Positions 16,363-24,785 of a stretch of DNA of 64,000 bases are shown piece by piece; positions within the stretch are counted from its first letter, which is position 1, and each line of letters opens with the position of its first letter. The stretch lies in contig NZ_QRBF01000008.1 of the NCBI RefSeq assembly GCF_003363265.1, forward strand, positions 66,024 through 130,023, in the 5' to 3' direction. Below the pieces are notes generated by a model that saw only the letters and a list, made by a program, of their open reading frames with translations, had not been told where the DNA came from and did no database searches. Both the position numbers and the translations under genes were made by a program. This DNA is from Dyella psychrodurans. Its GTDB lineage: Bacteria; Pseudomonadota; Gammaproteobacteria; Xanthomonadales; Rhodanobacteraceae.

Positions 16363-17142
16363 ATGAGAAGTTTTAATACATACCCATTATATAAAGAAAC
16401 AAAAACAAATAATGGTAAAGACAGAAGTGACGTTAAATTATATAACTTACGTAAGCGCTACCATACGAAGGCTCTCATAGAGCAATTTGGTCCATATAGG
16501 TTCTTTATAACCTTATCCTTCAATCTTGAGCTCTCGAGAAGAAAGGCTCACGAATACGGCGAAAAATTCGCTCGAAGGCTCATCAAAAAGATCGTCCATA
16601 AGCGCTGGCAGTCCAAAGGACTTCTACCCTTGACTGGCATCGTGATCTTCGAAACGGCGGACGTCATTCGTAATAGCACGCGCAAGAATGGTGGTTGGCA
16701 TCTGCACTTTTTGGTGCACGACTATCCATCACTTCCCAAAGACGATAAGCAAGCCTTAAAAGTCATGACCGATGCCTACTGGACGTCGGCAGAGAGATTG
16801 TGGCTGCGAGGTGTCAAAAGAAAAAAGCGTAAACCAATGGACATGCAACTTGTTACAAAAACAAGAGTGCGTCTTGAGAATGGAGATGGAGATATTAAAA
16901 AAGCCAAACAGAAAGCTAAAGAGGAAGATCGAAAGAAAGTTCAGCTGGTAACAGATCTAAAGGGCTTGTGCGAATACCTAAGCAAAGAAGCCTGGAAGCC
17001 CGAATGGGATTGGGTAGACCGCTTTCTGTATCTCGGCTCTCAAGGGATACAGAGTGAGCCTGATCAGAACCCAGCTCAGAAGTTAGTTTCATTACCTCGC
17101 GTGAAGCCGCTGGAGCTATTTCCTGTCCCTCCTAGTGGCTAG
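16363..17142 (+). CDS. HUH-type replication/mobilisation endonuclease
   Basis: A 259-residue basic protein. FGPYRFFITLSF (43-54) fits the first strand of a rolling-circle initiator. GGWHLHFLVHD carries the HUH motif (His113-Leu-His115), and LCEYLSK carries a Tyr205-xx-Lys208 catalytic motif. A Lys-rich linker lies between them. Such enzymes nick DNA and form a 5'-phosphotyrosine link to start replication or transfer. The gene is AT-rich at its start and unlike its neighbours in codon use. A hairpin 24 bases past the stop is a candidate nick or origin structure. Confidence 0.75.
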   Translation: MRSFNTYPLYKETKTNNGKDRSDVKLYNLRKRYHTKALIEQFGPYRFFITLSFNLELSRRKAHEYGEKFARRLIKKIVHKRWQSKGLLPLTGIVIFETADVIRNSTRKNGGWHLHFLVHDYPSLPKDDKQALKVMTDAYWTSAERLWLRGVKRKKRKPMDMQLVTKTRVRLENGDGDIKKAKQKAKEEDRKKVQLVTDLKGLCEYLSKEAWKPEWDWVDRFLYLGSQGIQSEPDQNPAQKLVSLPRVKPLELFPVPPSG

Positions 17143-17165
17143 GTATAGCCATTGCGGGGTGAGCT

Positions 17166-17193
17166 CCGTGTGCCGTTTATAACGGTTACACGG
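17166..17193. repeat. hairpin after HUH gene, candidate origin
   Basis: CCGTGT-CCGTT pairs with AACGG-ACACGG, with a small bulge and an AT-rich loop. No T-run follows, so it is not a standard terminator. Rolling-circle initiators nick within such hairpins near their genes, so an origin role is possible. Confidence 0.4.
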
Positions 17194-17293
17194 CCTAGCT
17201 TCGATATACAGACGTTAAACGAATTCGCCAACTCATTTTAGGCGAATGGATAACTTATTGACTAAAAAATACCCAACATAGGAAACATATATT

Positions 17294-17941
17294 ATGAACA
17301 ATCAAATTAAAAAACTTATTCCCAATGCACGCATTACATGCGTCGAAACCGATCTAAAGTCTTTACTTAGTACGCAAATACATGACCCCGAAAATGAGAT
17401 CTCTCGACATGGTCCGTACTTAATTCGCGTTGACATTAAATTCCAATCACCATCAGAACATAGACTAGTAAATTTTCTCCAGCACTTAGTCAGCTCGATA
17501 CACAACCAAGCATGTGAATCTTACGATATCCGTCTTGGGTTTTTCCAAGGGCATCTAATTGTCCAAGATCCAGCAAGGGATGGCACCTTCCCTACTGGGA
17601 CTTACCTTATCCAGCTGTGGGTCAAGGATCATCCAATATTTTACAGTGACGAGCATCGTGAAAACGCTCAAGTCGCGGCAAGCATGTTTGAGAGTTGCAT
17701 TGAAAACGCCTTCTACGATCTTAACCAAGGTTCATCGCTCTGGCATGAAGGGATCGGGCTCCACGTTCAGACATTTGAGAAAACCAATTCTTGGCTAAGC
17801 TATCAGGTTGAGGCGGCCGCATTGGGTACGCAGATCGGGATGCATGCTTGCTTCGTTGGCCCTGATCTTTTCCAAGTATGCTCAATGGAGCCACTACTCA
17901 TCTCACCCATAAGTGAAGCGTCGATTTCTCCATCGCGCTAA
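17294..17941 (+). CDS. hypothetical protein of the AlpA/HUH element
   Basis: A 215-residue soluble protein. It has alternating strand/helix segments (PYLIRVDIKFQSPSEHRLV, GTYLIQLWVKDHPIFYSD) and no membrane segment or known motif. GGAAA lies upstream of the ATG. The start region is as AT-rich as the two genes before it, so it probably belongs to the same transferred block. I do not recognise the family. Confidence 0.55.
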   Translation: MNNQIKKLIPNARITCVETDLKSLLSTQIHDPENEISRHGPYLIRVDIKFQSPSEHRLVNFLQHLVSSIHNQACESYDIRLGFFQGHLIVQDPARDGTFPTGTYLIQLWVKDHPIFYSDEHRENAQVAASMFESCIENAFYDLNQGSSLWHEGIGLHVQTFEKTNSWLSYQVEAAALGTQIGMHACFVGPDLFQVCSMEPLLISPISEASISPSR

Positions 17942-18145
17942 CTGAAGCGACAGCTTGTATGCACGAGGGATGGCTGCTTTCACTTCTACCAAAGTGAAGG
18001 CAAACTCGAGCCGGCTCATTCCGCGAGGATCAGCCGGCCTGATGCTCGCCTTCTCGCGAACTGCTAATGACATCTATCGTTTGTAGTCGATTACTTTATG
18101 ACTAGCTGCCACAAGATGCGGCGAGTATTGCCCTTTCCTTACACG

Positions 18146-18484
18146 TTAGCTGCCGTCTAACTCGATGTTCAAATCGTAACAGGTGGCGCCCCCATCATTT
18201 TGCCAGGTGCCACTGTAGCTCAGCGAGCTATCACCACTGCTTTGAGTCAAAGAGAGGCTAGCGTTAACCTTGCTTCCCCGGACTTTAAAGGGGCCTCTTC
18301 CTATGTACAGTGCACCATACTTTTTAGTTGAGCGTTGCCCGAGAATCCCCTCTAGATCTGAGTCACGACAAGAAAATTCGAGAACTACCTCGAGGTCTTC
18401 CACTATCCAGCTGGTGACATTGCCTACCCAATGTTCCTCATAGTCTTTGTCAGTGTAATCAAGCCGCAATTTCCCAGGCACCAT
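18146..18484 (-). CDS. hypothetical protein
   Basis: A 112-residue beta-rich protein starting MVPGKLRLDYTDKDYEEHWV. The ATG is chosen because GGAG lies six bases upstream; a GTG eleven codons earlier is the alternative. Trp, Tyr and Ser are frequent, and the C-terminus is SYSGTWQNDGGATCYDLNIEL. No signal peptide. Its start lies inside the end of an overlapping small frame at 18459-18593, suggesting coupling. Confidence 0.55.
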   Translation of the reverse strand: MVPGKLRLDYTDKDYEEHWVGNVTSWIVEDLEVVLEFSCRDSDLEGILGQRSTKKYGALYIGRGPFKVRGSKVNASLSLTQSSGDSSLSYSGTWQNDGGATCYDLNIELDGS

Positions 18485-18593
18485 CGAAATCTCCGTAAAG
18501 TGCTTTGTTGAACCCACCTGTCATAACGCGGTAAGCCTTGCTCTCCACATCTTGAATCAGACAAACATTACGCTGGAATTTTTTCGCTGACAT
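18459..18593 (-). CDS. small protein overlapping next gene
   Basis: A 44-residue frame reading MSAKKFQRNVCLIQDVESKA and ending LYGDFDGAWEIAA. AGGA lies six bases before the ATG. It overlaps the start of the 18146-18484 gene by 26 bases in another frame, typical of coupled genes. No family recognised. Confidence 0.4.
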   Translation of the reverse strand: MSAKKFQRNVCLIQDVESKAYRVMTGGFNKALYGDFDGAWEIAA

Positions 18594-18722
18594 CCCATTT
18601 CCTATTCAAGGACGGGGCTCGAATGACATATATCTGTCGATGAGAGATATTCGTCGTTAACTTCAACTGTTAGGCCAACAGCGCCAATCTATATATTCCA
18701 ATAGTCCTCTATCATCTGTGAA

Positions 18723-19460
18723 ATGCTCAGCAAAAGCAGTCCGGTCAACTTTGTGGACGCGTCACCCGTCTACATCGCTGGGCAAAATACGGGGGGTAGC
18801 GTGCAAGAAGATGTAGATGTGTTTTTAAGCGCCTGTGAGCGCGCCGATGAATTGGCTGTATGGGCGGCAAACCAACTACATGGACGAGAGGGTCAACCAG
18901 GTTTGCGCAATAAGCTAGCGGCCGCAGCTCTCGGGCTGGCGATCGATCTACATGCGACGATGGTTATGCTCGCTAAAAAAGGCGCTTTTAGCGCCATATT
19001 CTGTCTCGCAAGATCCATTCTAGAGAGCTATGTAACGGGCTTCTGGCTTTTATATATTGCAAGCGATCAGCAAATAGAGAGCTTCAATAAAGGCAAGACC
19101 AGCATCAAGCACAAGCGAGTCTTGATGAATGAAGTCATCGGGCATAAAGCATCGAGAATTACCGACTATAAGCTAAAGGAACTGACAGGACTTTTAGATG
19201 GACTTACACATGGCGGTATAAAGCACTTAGCGATGAGGCTTTCCGGCAATTTCTCTGGTGCGATCTACAAGCACCGCTACGTCGCCGGCTTGCTCGACTT
19301 GAGCTCATGGATAGCCTGTATGGCAGCAGTTGACGTGATGGTTAAGATCATGGCCGAAAGCGAGCTAGCGGCGTCAATGCATGACAAAGGAAACGAGATA
19401 TTTTTGCGCAACCGAACGGACAGCGAGTTACCTTACACTTCAAAAGCGCGCCATCGCTGA
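18723..19460 (+). CDS. unknown helical protein (DUF5677/DUF6988-like)
   Basis: A 245-residue helical protein. The segment ARSILESYVTGFWLLYIAS at 93-111 resembles the conserved helix of DUF5677/DUF6988-type proteins, in which a RxxxE pair is typical. A later HRYVAGLLDLSSWIACMAAVDVM helix is hydrophobic. The family often lies in defence or stress loci but its function is unknown. A seven-base hairpin spans the stop codon. It is convergent with the gene at 19590. Confidence 0.55.
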   Translation: MLSKSSPVNFVDASPVYIAGQNTGGSVQEDVDVFLSACERADELAVWAANQLHGREGQPGLRNKLAAAALGLAIDLHATMVMLAKKGAFSAIFCLARSILESYVTGFWLLYIASDQQIESFNKGKTSIKHKRVLMNEVIGHKASRITDYKLKELTGLLDGLTHGGIKHLAMRLSGNFSGAIYKHRYVAGLLDLSSWIACMAAVDVMVKIMAESELAASMHDKGNEIFLRNRTDSELPYTSKARHR

Positions 19461-19589
19461 GATGGCGAACATCAACGTGTTTCGCAATCGACCACCATTG
19501 GTTGAATGACGACAAAACTTGCCGCATGGTTCAGTAGTTGAGTTTCCCTCGCTTTGGTCTCTTGCTTAGAGTTTCCAAAAATAGCATCT

Positions 19590-20441
19590 CTATTTCGAAA
19601 GAAGCTCAGCGATTGGCCGCAGTGGATAAAGTGTTGCTATCTGCCTGCAGAATGTTTGATATCGCAAATTGTTTCCACCATCTAAGTTCAGCTTGGCTAC
19701 TAAAGCAAAGTAAAGCCATAGCAGTCCAAGGCCTGCTTTAGCATCGTCTGGGCCATCTGGCCTGCATAGCTGATAACGGTTTACATTACGATACTGTAAG
19801 AAATCGATAGTCGGATTATCGAATTCAAAATAATCAAGGTCACCAGCAATTATGAGACCACGGTCAAGCAGGAGGATATAGTCTGCGAAAGGAGATCCTG
19901 CAGCCGCCAACGTAGAACTTAAGCGCTCAAACTGGGTGTCCGCACATTCACCACATACAATGAATGACAGCGGATCCTCTTGATGTGGCTGACCACTGGA
20001 CACGCCCGCGCTATGTAGCTTTGCTCGCATCTCCAACCAAGCTACCTTACATTTCTGGATTTGCTTAATCGCCCCAGGTAGATCATCGGCCGAATTCTTC
20101 ACTTGGCCGATGATGGATACGCACGTGTAAGGCACATAATGTTGATCTTGTGCGGCCGGATCTAGTCGAAATGCTTCTTTGTCTTCATATATAAGCACGT
20201 CAACTTCGGGGCTACATTGCGAATCAGCTCCATAAAAGTAACCGCTGGCCACTTTACTCGTAGATGGCAAGCTCTCCTCCAAAAGAGCTCTCAGACTCTC
20301 CTCAAGCGGACTTCCACTGGCCTTGATATTTCCCGACCGGTGTAAGGCACGCCCTGCAGAGATGCTCGCCAGCATCTTCGCAGCCTTCAGCTCAAACTGC
20401 ATCGGCAGATTTAGCGCTCCCACTTTGCTGGTCCTATTCAA
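19590..20441 (-). CDS. DUF6602-like protein (nuclease-fold suspected)
   Basis: A 283-residue protein. LEESLRALLEESLPSTSKVA, a GYFYGAD turn, then SPEVDVLIYEDKE and YVPYTCVSIIGQVKNS match the DUF6602 layout. That family resembles PD-(D/E)xK folds (Asp in VDVLI, then x-Gln-Val-Lys). The catalytic Glu of ExK is replaced by Gln-Val-Lys context here, so activity is uncertain. It is followed, in transcription order after a gap, by nothing on this strand. The 20571-20876 gene lies 129 bases upstream. Confidence 0.6.
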   Translation of the reverse strand: MNRTSKVGALNLPMQFELKAAKMLASISAGRALHRSGNIKASGSPLEESLRALLEESLPSTSKVASGYFYGADSQCSPEVDVLIYEDKEAFRLDPAAQDQHYVPYTCVSIIGQVKNSADDLPGAIKQIQKCKVAWLEMRAKLHSAGVSSGQPHQEDPLSFIVCGECADTQFERLSSTLAAAGSPFADYILLLDRGLIIAGDLDYFEFDNPTIDFLQYRNVNRYQLCRPDGPDDAKAGLGLLWLYFALVAKLNLDGGNNLRYQTFCRQIATLYPLRPIAELLSK

Positions 20442-20570
20442 TTATTTGGCGATCACTCAGAGGCACGAAAATCCGAATGGTGGTCTGCCCTATGATACCC
20501 ATGATGTGTCACGGCCACGCATCATTTCTTTGTCACTTTTCTGCAAGCCACCAATTTTCGTTGTCGCGTT

Positions 20571-20876
20571 TTACTCAAGATTTCGCAAGTTCAAAATATC
20601 GCGGAATCGTTCATGCATCCCAACTCCATTGGAAGTCAGGCCATGAATGCGCGCTCCAGTTTTGTCCAAGTCGTCACACTTAATCATGCCGTCATGCCGT
20701 AACTGTTGAAGCATGAGCAAAGAAACCTTCATTAGGTGCTTGTCAACTTCACGATGCCCGGTGAACTCAAGCTTTGTGAACTCCATCACTGGAACAGGCT
20801 CATGAATATTGCGCAAGAAGTCTAGTATGCGCATCATGATCTTTGCTCCTCTCATGTCCGTCATTACTTCCCCCAA
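20571..20876 (-). CDS. small winged-helix-like protein
   Basis: Up to 101 residues. The region IMMRILDFLRNIHEPVPVME, then DKHLMKVSLLMLQQLRHDGM and a GLTSNGVGMHER wing resemble a winged helix. Start is ambiguous: an ATG five codons in has GGGGGAAG close by, and ATG-ATG (MMRIL) has GGAG eight bases upstream. It is upstream of the DUF6602-like gene on the same strand and could regulate or partner it. Confidence 0.5.
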   Translation of the reverse strand: MGEVMTDMRGAKIMMRILDFLRNIHEPVPVMEFTKLEFTGHREVDKHLMKVSLLMLQQLRHDGMIKCDDLDKTGARIHGLTSNGVGMHERFRDILNLRNLE

Positions 20877-20979
20877 CGATGTACTGATGCAGCTACCTAG
20901 CGTGTACGCACATCTTGCTTGTTAGTTCAGGTAATCGACCAAATGTGGATATGTACCATTTGAGGCCAGAGGTCGATAG

Positions 20980-22020
20980 TTAGAAATTCCGCGCCCAGTA
21001 AGCTTTGACTTGCTGAACCAGCGCGGGTGACAACGGTGCATAGTCAAGCGCCATAGCTTGTGGCTGACCGTAATTCAAAGACCATTGGAAGAAATCGCAT
21101 ACCGTTTTGGTGCGCGGGGCGTCATTGGGCTTCTTACGCATGATGATGAATGTCGTAGCAGTAATGGGGTACGCGTTTGCGCCAGGCGCATCGGTAATTA
21201 CCAAATTGAAGTCTTTGGCTGTGGACCAGCCGGCTGTTTCTGCTGCGGCTTGGAAACTTGCGGCGTTGGGTGCAATGAAACGCCCTTCCCTGTTCTGGAC
21301 TAGGCCGTAACCTAACTTGCCTTGTACGGCGTATGCGTATTCGACATAGCCAATCGCACCGGGCACCTGCTTTACATAGGCCGTTACGCCTTCGCTACCT
21401 TTGGCGCCAAGACCAACTGGCCATGCCACCGATGCGCCCTCACCAATTCTCACCTTCCATGCCAGGCTGACCTTCGTCAGGTAATTTGTCCAATTGAAGG
21501 TTGTGCCCGAACCATCAGATCGGTGTACGACGACGATGTGCAAGGCTGGAAGATTCACGCCGGTATTTACGGCGGCAATCTCGGGATCATTCCACATCGT
21601 GACCTTGCCCAAGAAAATATCGGCCAATAGCGCGCCAGTGAACTTGAGCTGGCCCGGCTGCGCGTGGGGCACATTGATCACGGGCACAACGCCACCGATG
21701 ACGAATGGAAATTGCCCTAAGCCAAAAGCCGCTAATTCTCGAGCGTTCATGGGAATGTCGCTGGCGCCGAAATCGACGAACTTCTTTTTTATCTGAGCCA
21801 AACCGCCCGTGGAGCCGATCGATTGATAATACACTTTAACGCCGTATTTCTCATTGTAAGCGGCAGACCATCGCATGAGGATGGGATTGACAAAGGTGGA
21901 GCCGGCGCCAGTCACTTCGGTGTCGGTAGTTGTGCTGGCCGCGAAAGCCGGGAGGCCTAACGACATACTGATGGACGTGCCGAGTAGTGCGCGCTTAGCT
22001 AGGGTCGTAAAATTCCGCAT
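20980..22020 (-). CDS. pstS: PstS-like phosphate-binding protein
   Basis: A 346-residue periplasmic substrate-binding protein of the high-affinity phosphate ABC importer. A signal peptide covers about 1-28 (ending LPAFAAS). TGAGSTFVNPILMRW is the PstS phosphate-binding entrance, followed by YQSIGSTGGLAQI, DFGASDIPM and HRSDGSGTTFNWTNYL. The ATG at 22020 has GGGG eight bases upstream and is preferred to an ATG eight codons earlier. No pstC, pstA, pstB or phoU genes are adjacent, so this is an orphan copy. Confidence 0.9.
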   Translation of the reverse strand: MRNFTTLAKRALLGTSISMSLGLPAFAASTTTDTEVTGAGSTFVNPILMRWSAAYNEKYGVKVYYQSIGSTGGLAQIKKKFVDFGASDIPMNARELAAFGLGQFPFVIGGVVPVINVPHAQPGQLKFTGALLADIFLGKVTMWNDPEIAAVNTGVNLPALHIVVVHRSDGSGTTFNWTNYLTKVSLAWKVRIGEGASVAWPVGLGAKGSEGVTAYVKQVPGAIGYVEYAYAVQGKLGYGLVQNREGRFIAPNAASFQAAAETAGWSTAKDFNLVITDAPGANAYPITATTFIIMRKKPNDAPRTKTVCDFFQWSLNYGQPQAMALDYAPLSPALVQQVKAYWARNF

Positions 22021-22204
22021 GGCAGGTCCCCTGTGGATAGTCAATCGCTAACATTTCTCAAGGCAATTCATCATCGAAAAATATGTTTTCACCGCCACGG
22101 CCTCATAACGTTGCTGACCGAATGGGCCACATCCGGTTCGTGACCTACCTATTTTTTGCGCTTCATACCAATGGCCGCCGCACGGTGCAACTTAAAAAAA
22201 CGCA

Positions 22205-22423
22205 TTAGGGCGTGTTCTCTTCTTTGGCTTTCATTAGGTCAACCAGTTTTTTGCGCGAGTGGAAGGCGTCCTTTTCTGACGTGAAGCGGGGTGATACCGG
22301 CTCCGATCCGCAAAATCTGATCGTGTAATCATAAAATCTGGTCCCGACGACTATCTTTGCGGGTCCAATGTTGGCAATAAGGTCAGTGTTATACGCAGTA
22401 CCCGCCTCTTCAAAAATAGCCAT
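22205..22423 (-). CDS. small hypothetical protein
   Basis: A 72-residue soluble protein reading MAIFEEAGTAYNTDLIANIG, with a Lys-rich C-terminus (SRKKLVDLMKAKEENTP). An AAGG site precedes the ATG. No motif recognised. It is isolated, 185 bases upstream of pstS on the same strand. Confidence 0.45.
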   Translation of the reverse strand: MAIFEEAGTAYNTDLIANIGPAKIVVGTRFYDYTIRFCGSEPVSPRFTSEKDAFHSRKKLVDLMKAKEENTP

Positions 22424-22735
22424 CTGTGCACCTTCTGTTTGTCTATATCAGAATCTTATGTTCACTAGCAGAAATCATCCCGATCGGCATTCTCCATCTG
22501 CACATTTTTATTGTCTTTCATCGTCAAAGAGCGCTTCCAACTTGTGCTTCTCTTGACACTCCACCGCGTCTTGAGGGAGTCATGTAACGAGAATGGCTTA
22601 TTTTCCATGTCCAAAATCCTGACGTCAGGAACCTATAGAGCCAATTAAGCTGAGCATGTGGTTATCTAGCGTCGCTTCTATGTATAAGCTCAGCGCCTTG
22701 TCGTCCGATCAAGCCAAACAGGGGTATCCTCTATC
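22424..22735 (-). other. intergenic region, nothing seen
   Basis: About 310 bases between the small gene and the sulfotransferase. No open frame with a ribosome-binding site, no strong hairpin with T-run and no repeat was found. Confidence 0.5.
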
Positions 22736-23431
22736 TCATTGCAAACCAAGCGTCGAAATGCGCCTCATTAAACGCATCTTTAGTGCCCTCTCATAGAGGG
22801 CAATATCGATAGCGTGAAAGTTTTGTACCTCACGTAAGAAGCCCCTGTCCAACTGAGCACTCAAATTTCTGCTCAGCGACGCATTCCGAGGATCCAGCTG
22901 AAGACCAGAAGATAGATAGCTACTACTAAAATCACGAACATCATCTTCTAGAAATTCGCTTATGCCTATGAAGTCAAAATCTTCTAAGGTAAACCCCCAC
23001 AAGTACTGCGCATAGATGTTCTGGAACACTTCACTCAGACAGAATTCTTCGAGAGTCCAGTTCTCTTCAACGATTTTTCGATGATAGAAAGCCGACGTGC
23101 TTTTATCATAAGTTCGTTGCCAATAGTTGTAATGCGATAGCAGGCGCTCAATTGGATCCCTTAGCCATGTGACGAAGATCGAACCGCGTCTTTTTTTGAG
23201 AGCCAGATATTTCACCGGTAGAAAATGACCATGTACGCATTCAATATCACCGAGGCCAAATCTCGCTATGACGTGCCCTAAACGTAAAGCCGCCCGGCGC
23301 CTCTGCCAAGTCGGCTTACTTAGACCAGTGTCATGGTAGTCGTCCTTGTAACGGCCGATAAAATGTGTTCGCAGAGCATTTCCAAAACTGGTTCCAGCCG
23401 TCTTTGGAAGATGAAGGGACACTATGATCAT
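22736..23431 (-). CDS. sulfotransferase family protein
   Basis: A 231-residue PAPS-dependent sulfotransferase-like protein. The 5'-phosphosulfate loop LPKTAGTSF lies at residues 7-15 and the 3'-phosphate site is FVTWLRDPIERLLSHYNYW. The ATG at 23431 is chosen by alignment with the paralogue at 42440-43192, giving the same MxIxSLHLPKTAGTSF start; a longer frame adds 44 residues. It would sulfate a carbohydrate or other acceptor. It stands apart from the O-antigen operon, but its near twin opens that operon. Confidence 0.8.
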   Translation of the reverse strand: MIIVSLHLPKTAGTSFGNALRTHFIGRYKDDYHDTGLSKPTWQRRRAALRLGHVIARFGLGDIECVHGHFLPVKYLALKKRRGSIFVTWLRDPIERLLSHYNYWQRTYDKSTSAFYHRKIVEENWTLEEFCLSEVFQNIYAQYLWGFTLEDFDFIGISEFLEDDVRDFSSSYLSSGLQLDPRNASLSRNLSAQLDRGFLREVQNFHAIDIALYERALKMRLMRRISTLGLQ

Positions 23432-23735
23432 GAAATGCCAATCCGTATCGCTACCGCCATTGATCAATGGAGACGTCAAATAAATATGCGTAAGGATGCG
23501 CGGATTAACAGGTAGGTCAAAGTAAAAGCAGCCTTTCCTAGCATCCAAACGTGCTGAAGTCACTACGCATGGGCAGTGCTCGCGAAAAATTTCAATACGA
23601 GGTCAACGCAGAATCGCCATACAAGACCTGCACTTGATAGATGCAAGTCCAAGGGCTGATCATCGCTAGATGATTACTCGATTGAATGACGCAAAAGTAT
23701 CATCGTGAACAGATAACTTGAGCAATAGAAGTTGT

Positions 23736-23768
23736 TGACGGATGTCTCTCATAGAGAGACATCCGTCA
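23736..23768. repeat. 15-bp perfect hairpin
   Basis: TGACGGATGTCTCTC pairs with GAGAGACATCCGTCA over an ATA loop. It lies downstream of the hydrolase gene ending at 23852. No T-run follows on either strand. It could be a bidirectional transcription stop, a protein site or a relic of a small repeat. Confidence 0.7.
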
Positions 23769-23851
23769 TGTATTCATCAAGCTTATACGGAGAGCAACGA
23801 TCATATCCTGCAGCAAACCAGGCCATGCGGCAATGCCGCTCATACGTAGCG

Positions 23852-24679
23852 TTACGAGCAAAGAAACTTCAGCACTTCGGCGGCGAAATCGCATGCATAC
23901 TGGAATAAAAACGCATGACCGGCGTCGGGATACAGAATTAACTTTGCGTCCCGTGCCACTTGAACAATAGCAAAGCTGTGCTCGGCGGGAATCATGACGT
24001 CGGAGATACCGTTGGCGACGAGTACAGGCAGCGAAAGCTCCGCGAGACGTGCTCTCGATGCACCATCGCCGCTCCACCAAGCGACGGTTGCCTCTCTTTG
24101 GCGACGAGCCGCCTCATTCGTTACCATTTCGCGTTCGCCAAATCGGATGCGGCTAAAATGCCGCTCAGCAGCTGATAAGCCAGCCTGACTCTCCGTGAAG
24201 AGTAGGAAGCGAGCATCTTCGCGAGGTATAGCCGTCTTGGCGGTAATCTCTGCAACACGCGGGTGTGGAGGTGGACCATCGGGGCCACCAGGACCGGAAC
24301 CCGCGATGACAAGTCGACGAACTCGTTCAGGCCAGTTCAATGTAACCGTTTGAGCTACATAACCACCGAGCGACCACCCGAGTAGGTCGACTTTGTCTAT
24401 TTTCAATGCATCCAGTAGAGCAGGAACAATCTCAGCCATACCCGATACAGTACTTGGGGTCTCACCCTCAGACTCTCCGATTCCAATGCTGTCAAAACGA
24501 ATGACGCGACGGGCACCAACGAGGCGAAAGATCAATTCTGGATCCCAGTCGTCCATCGTTCCTCGGAAACGCTGGCAGAGCAGCAGCGGCGCCAAGTCTG
24601 CATCGCCGTCGAACCTCACAGCAAGCCGACCAAATCGGGTCTCGACAGTCCCGGAGCGCGTTGTGATTTCCCATCTCAT
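23852..24679 (-). CDS. alpha/beta hydrolase
   Basis: A 275-residue alpha/beta-hydrolase. GWSLGGYVAQ carries the catalytic Ser103, NGISDVMIP holds the likely Asp, and PDAGHAFLFQ the His. FDSIGIGESEG and CQRFRGTMDDWDP match the oxyanion region. Substrate unknown. It lies 106 bases after pntB on the same strand and may be cotranscribed. It shares overall layout with the hydrolase at 701-1549 (Ser105), but they are not close copies. Confidence 0.82.
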   Translation of the reverse strand: MRWEITTRSGTVETRFGRLAVRFDGDADLAPLLLCQRFRGTMDDWDPELIFRLVGARRVIRFDSIGIGESEGETPSTVSGMAEIVPALLDALKIDKVDLLGWSLGGYVAQTVTLNWPERVRRLVIAGSGPGGPDGPPPHPRVAEITAKTAIPREDARFLLFTESQAGLSAAERHFSRIRFGEREMVTNEAARRQREATVAWWSGDGASRARLAELSLPVLVANGISDVMIPAEHSFAIVQVARDAKLILYPDAGHAFLFQYACDFAAEVLKFLCS

Positions 24680-24785
24680 CGACGAATCACCGCGTCAACA
24701 TAATCGAACAGGAAGGAGGTACGACCCGAAAGCAAAGGGCCACCTGAATAAGCTTCAAACGCATCCCCACGGCATACCGCTTAAG

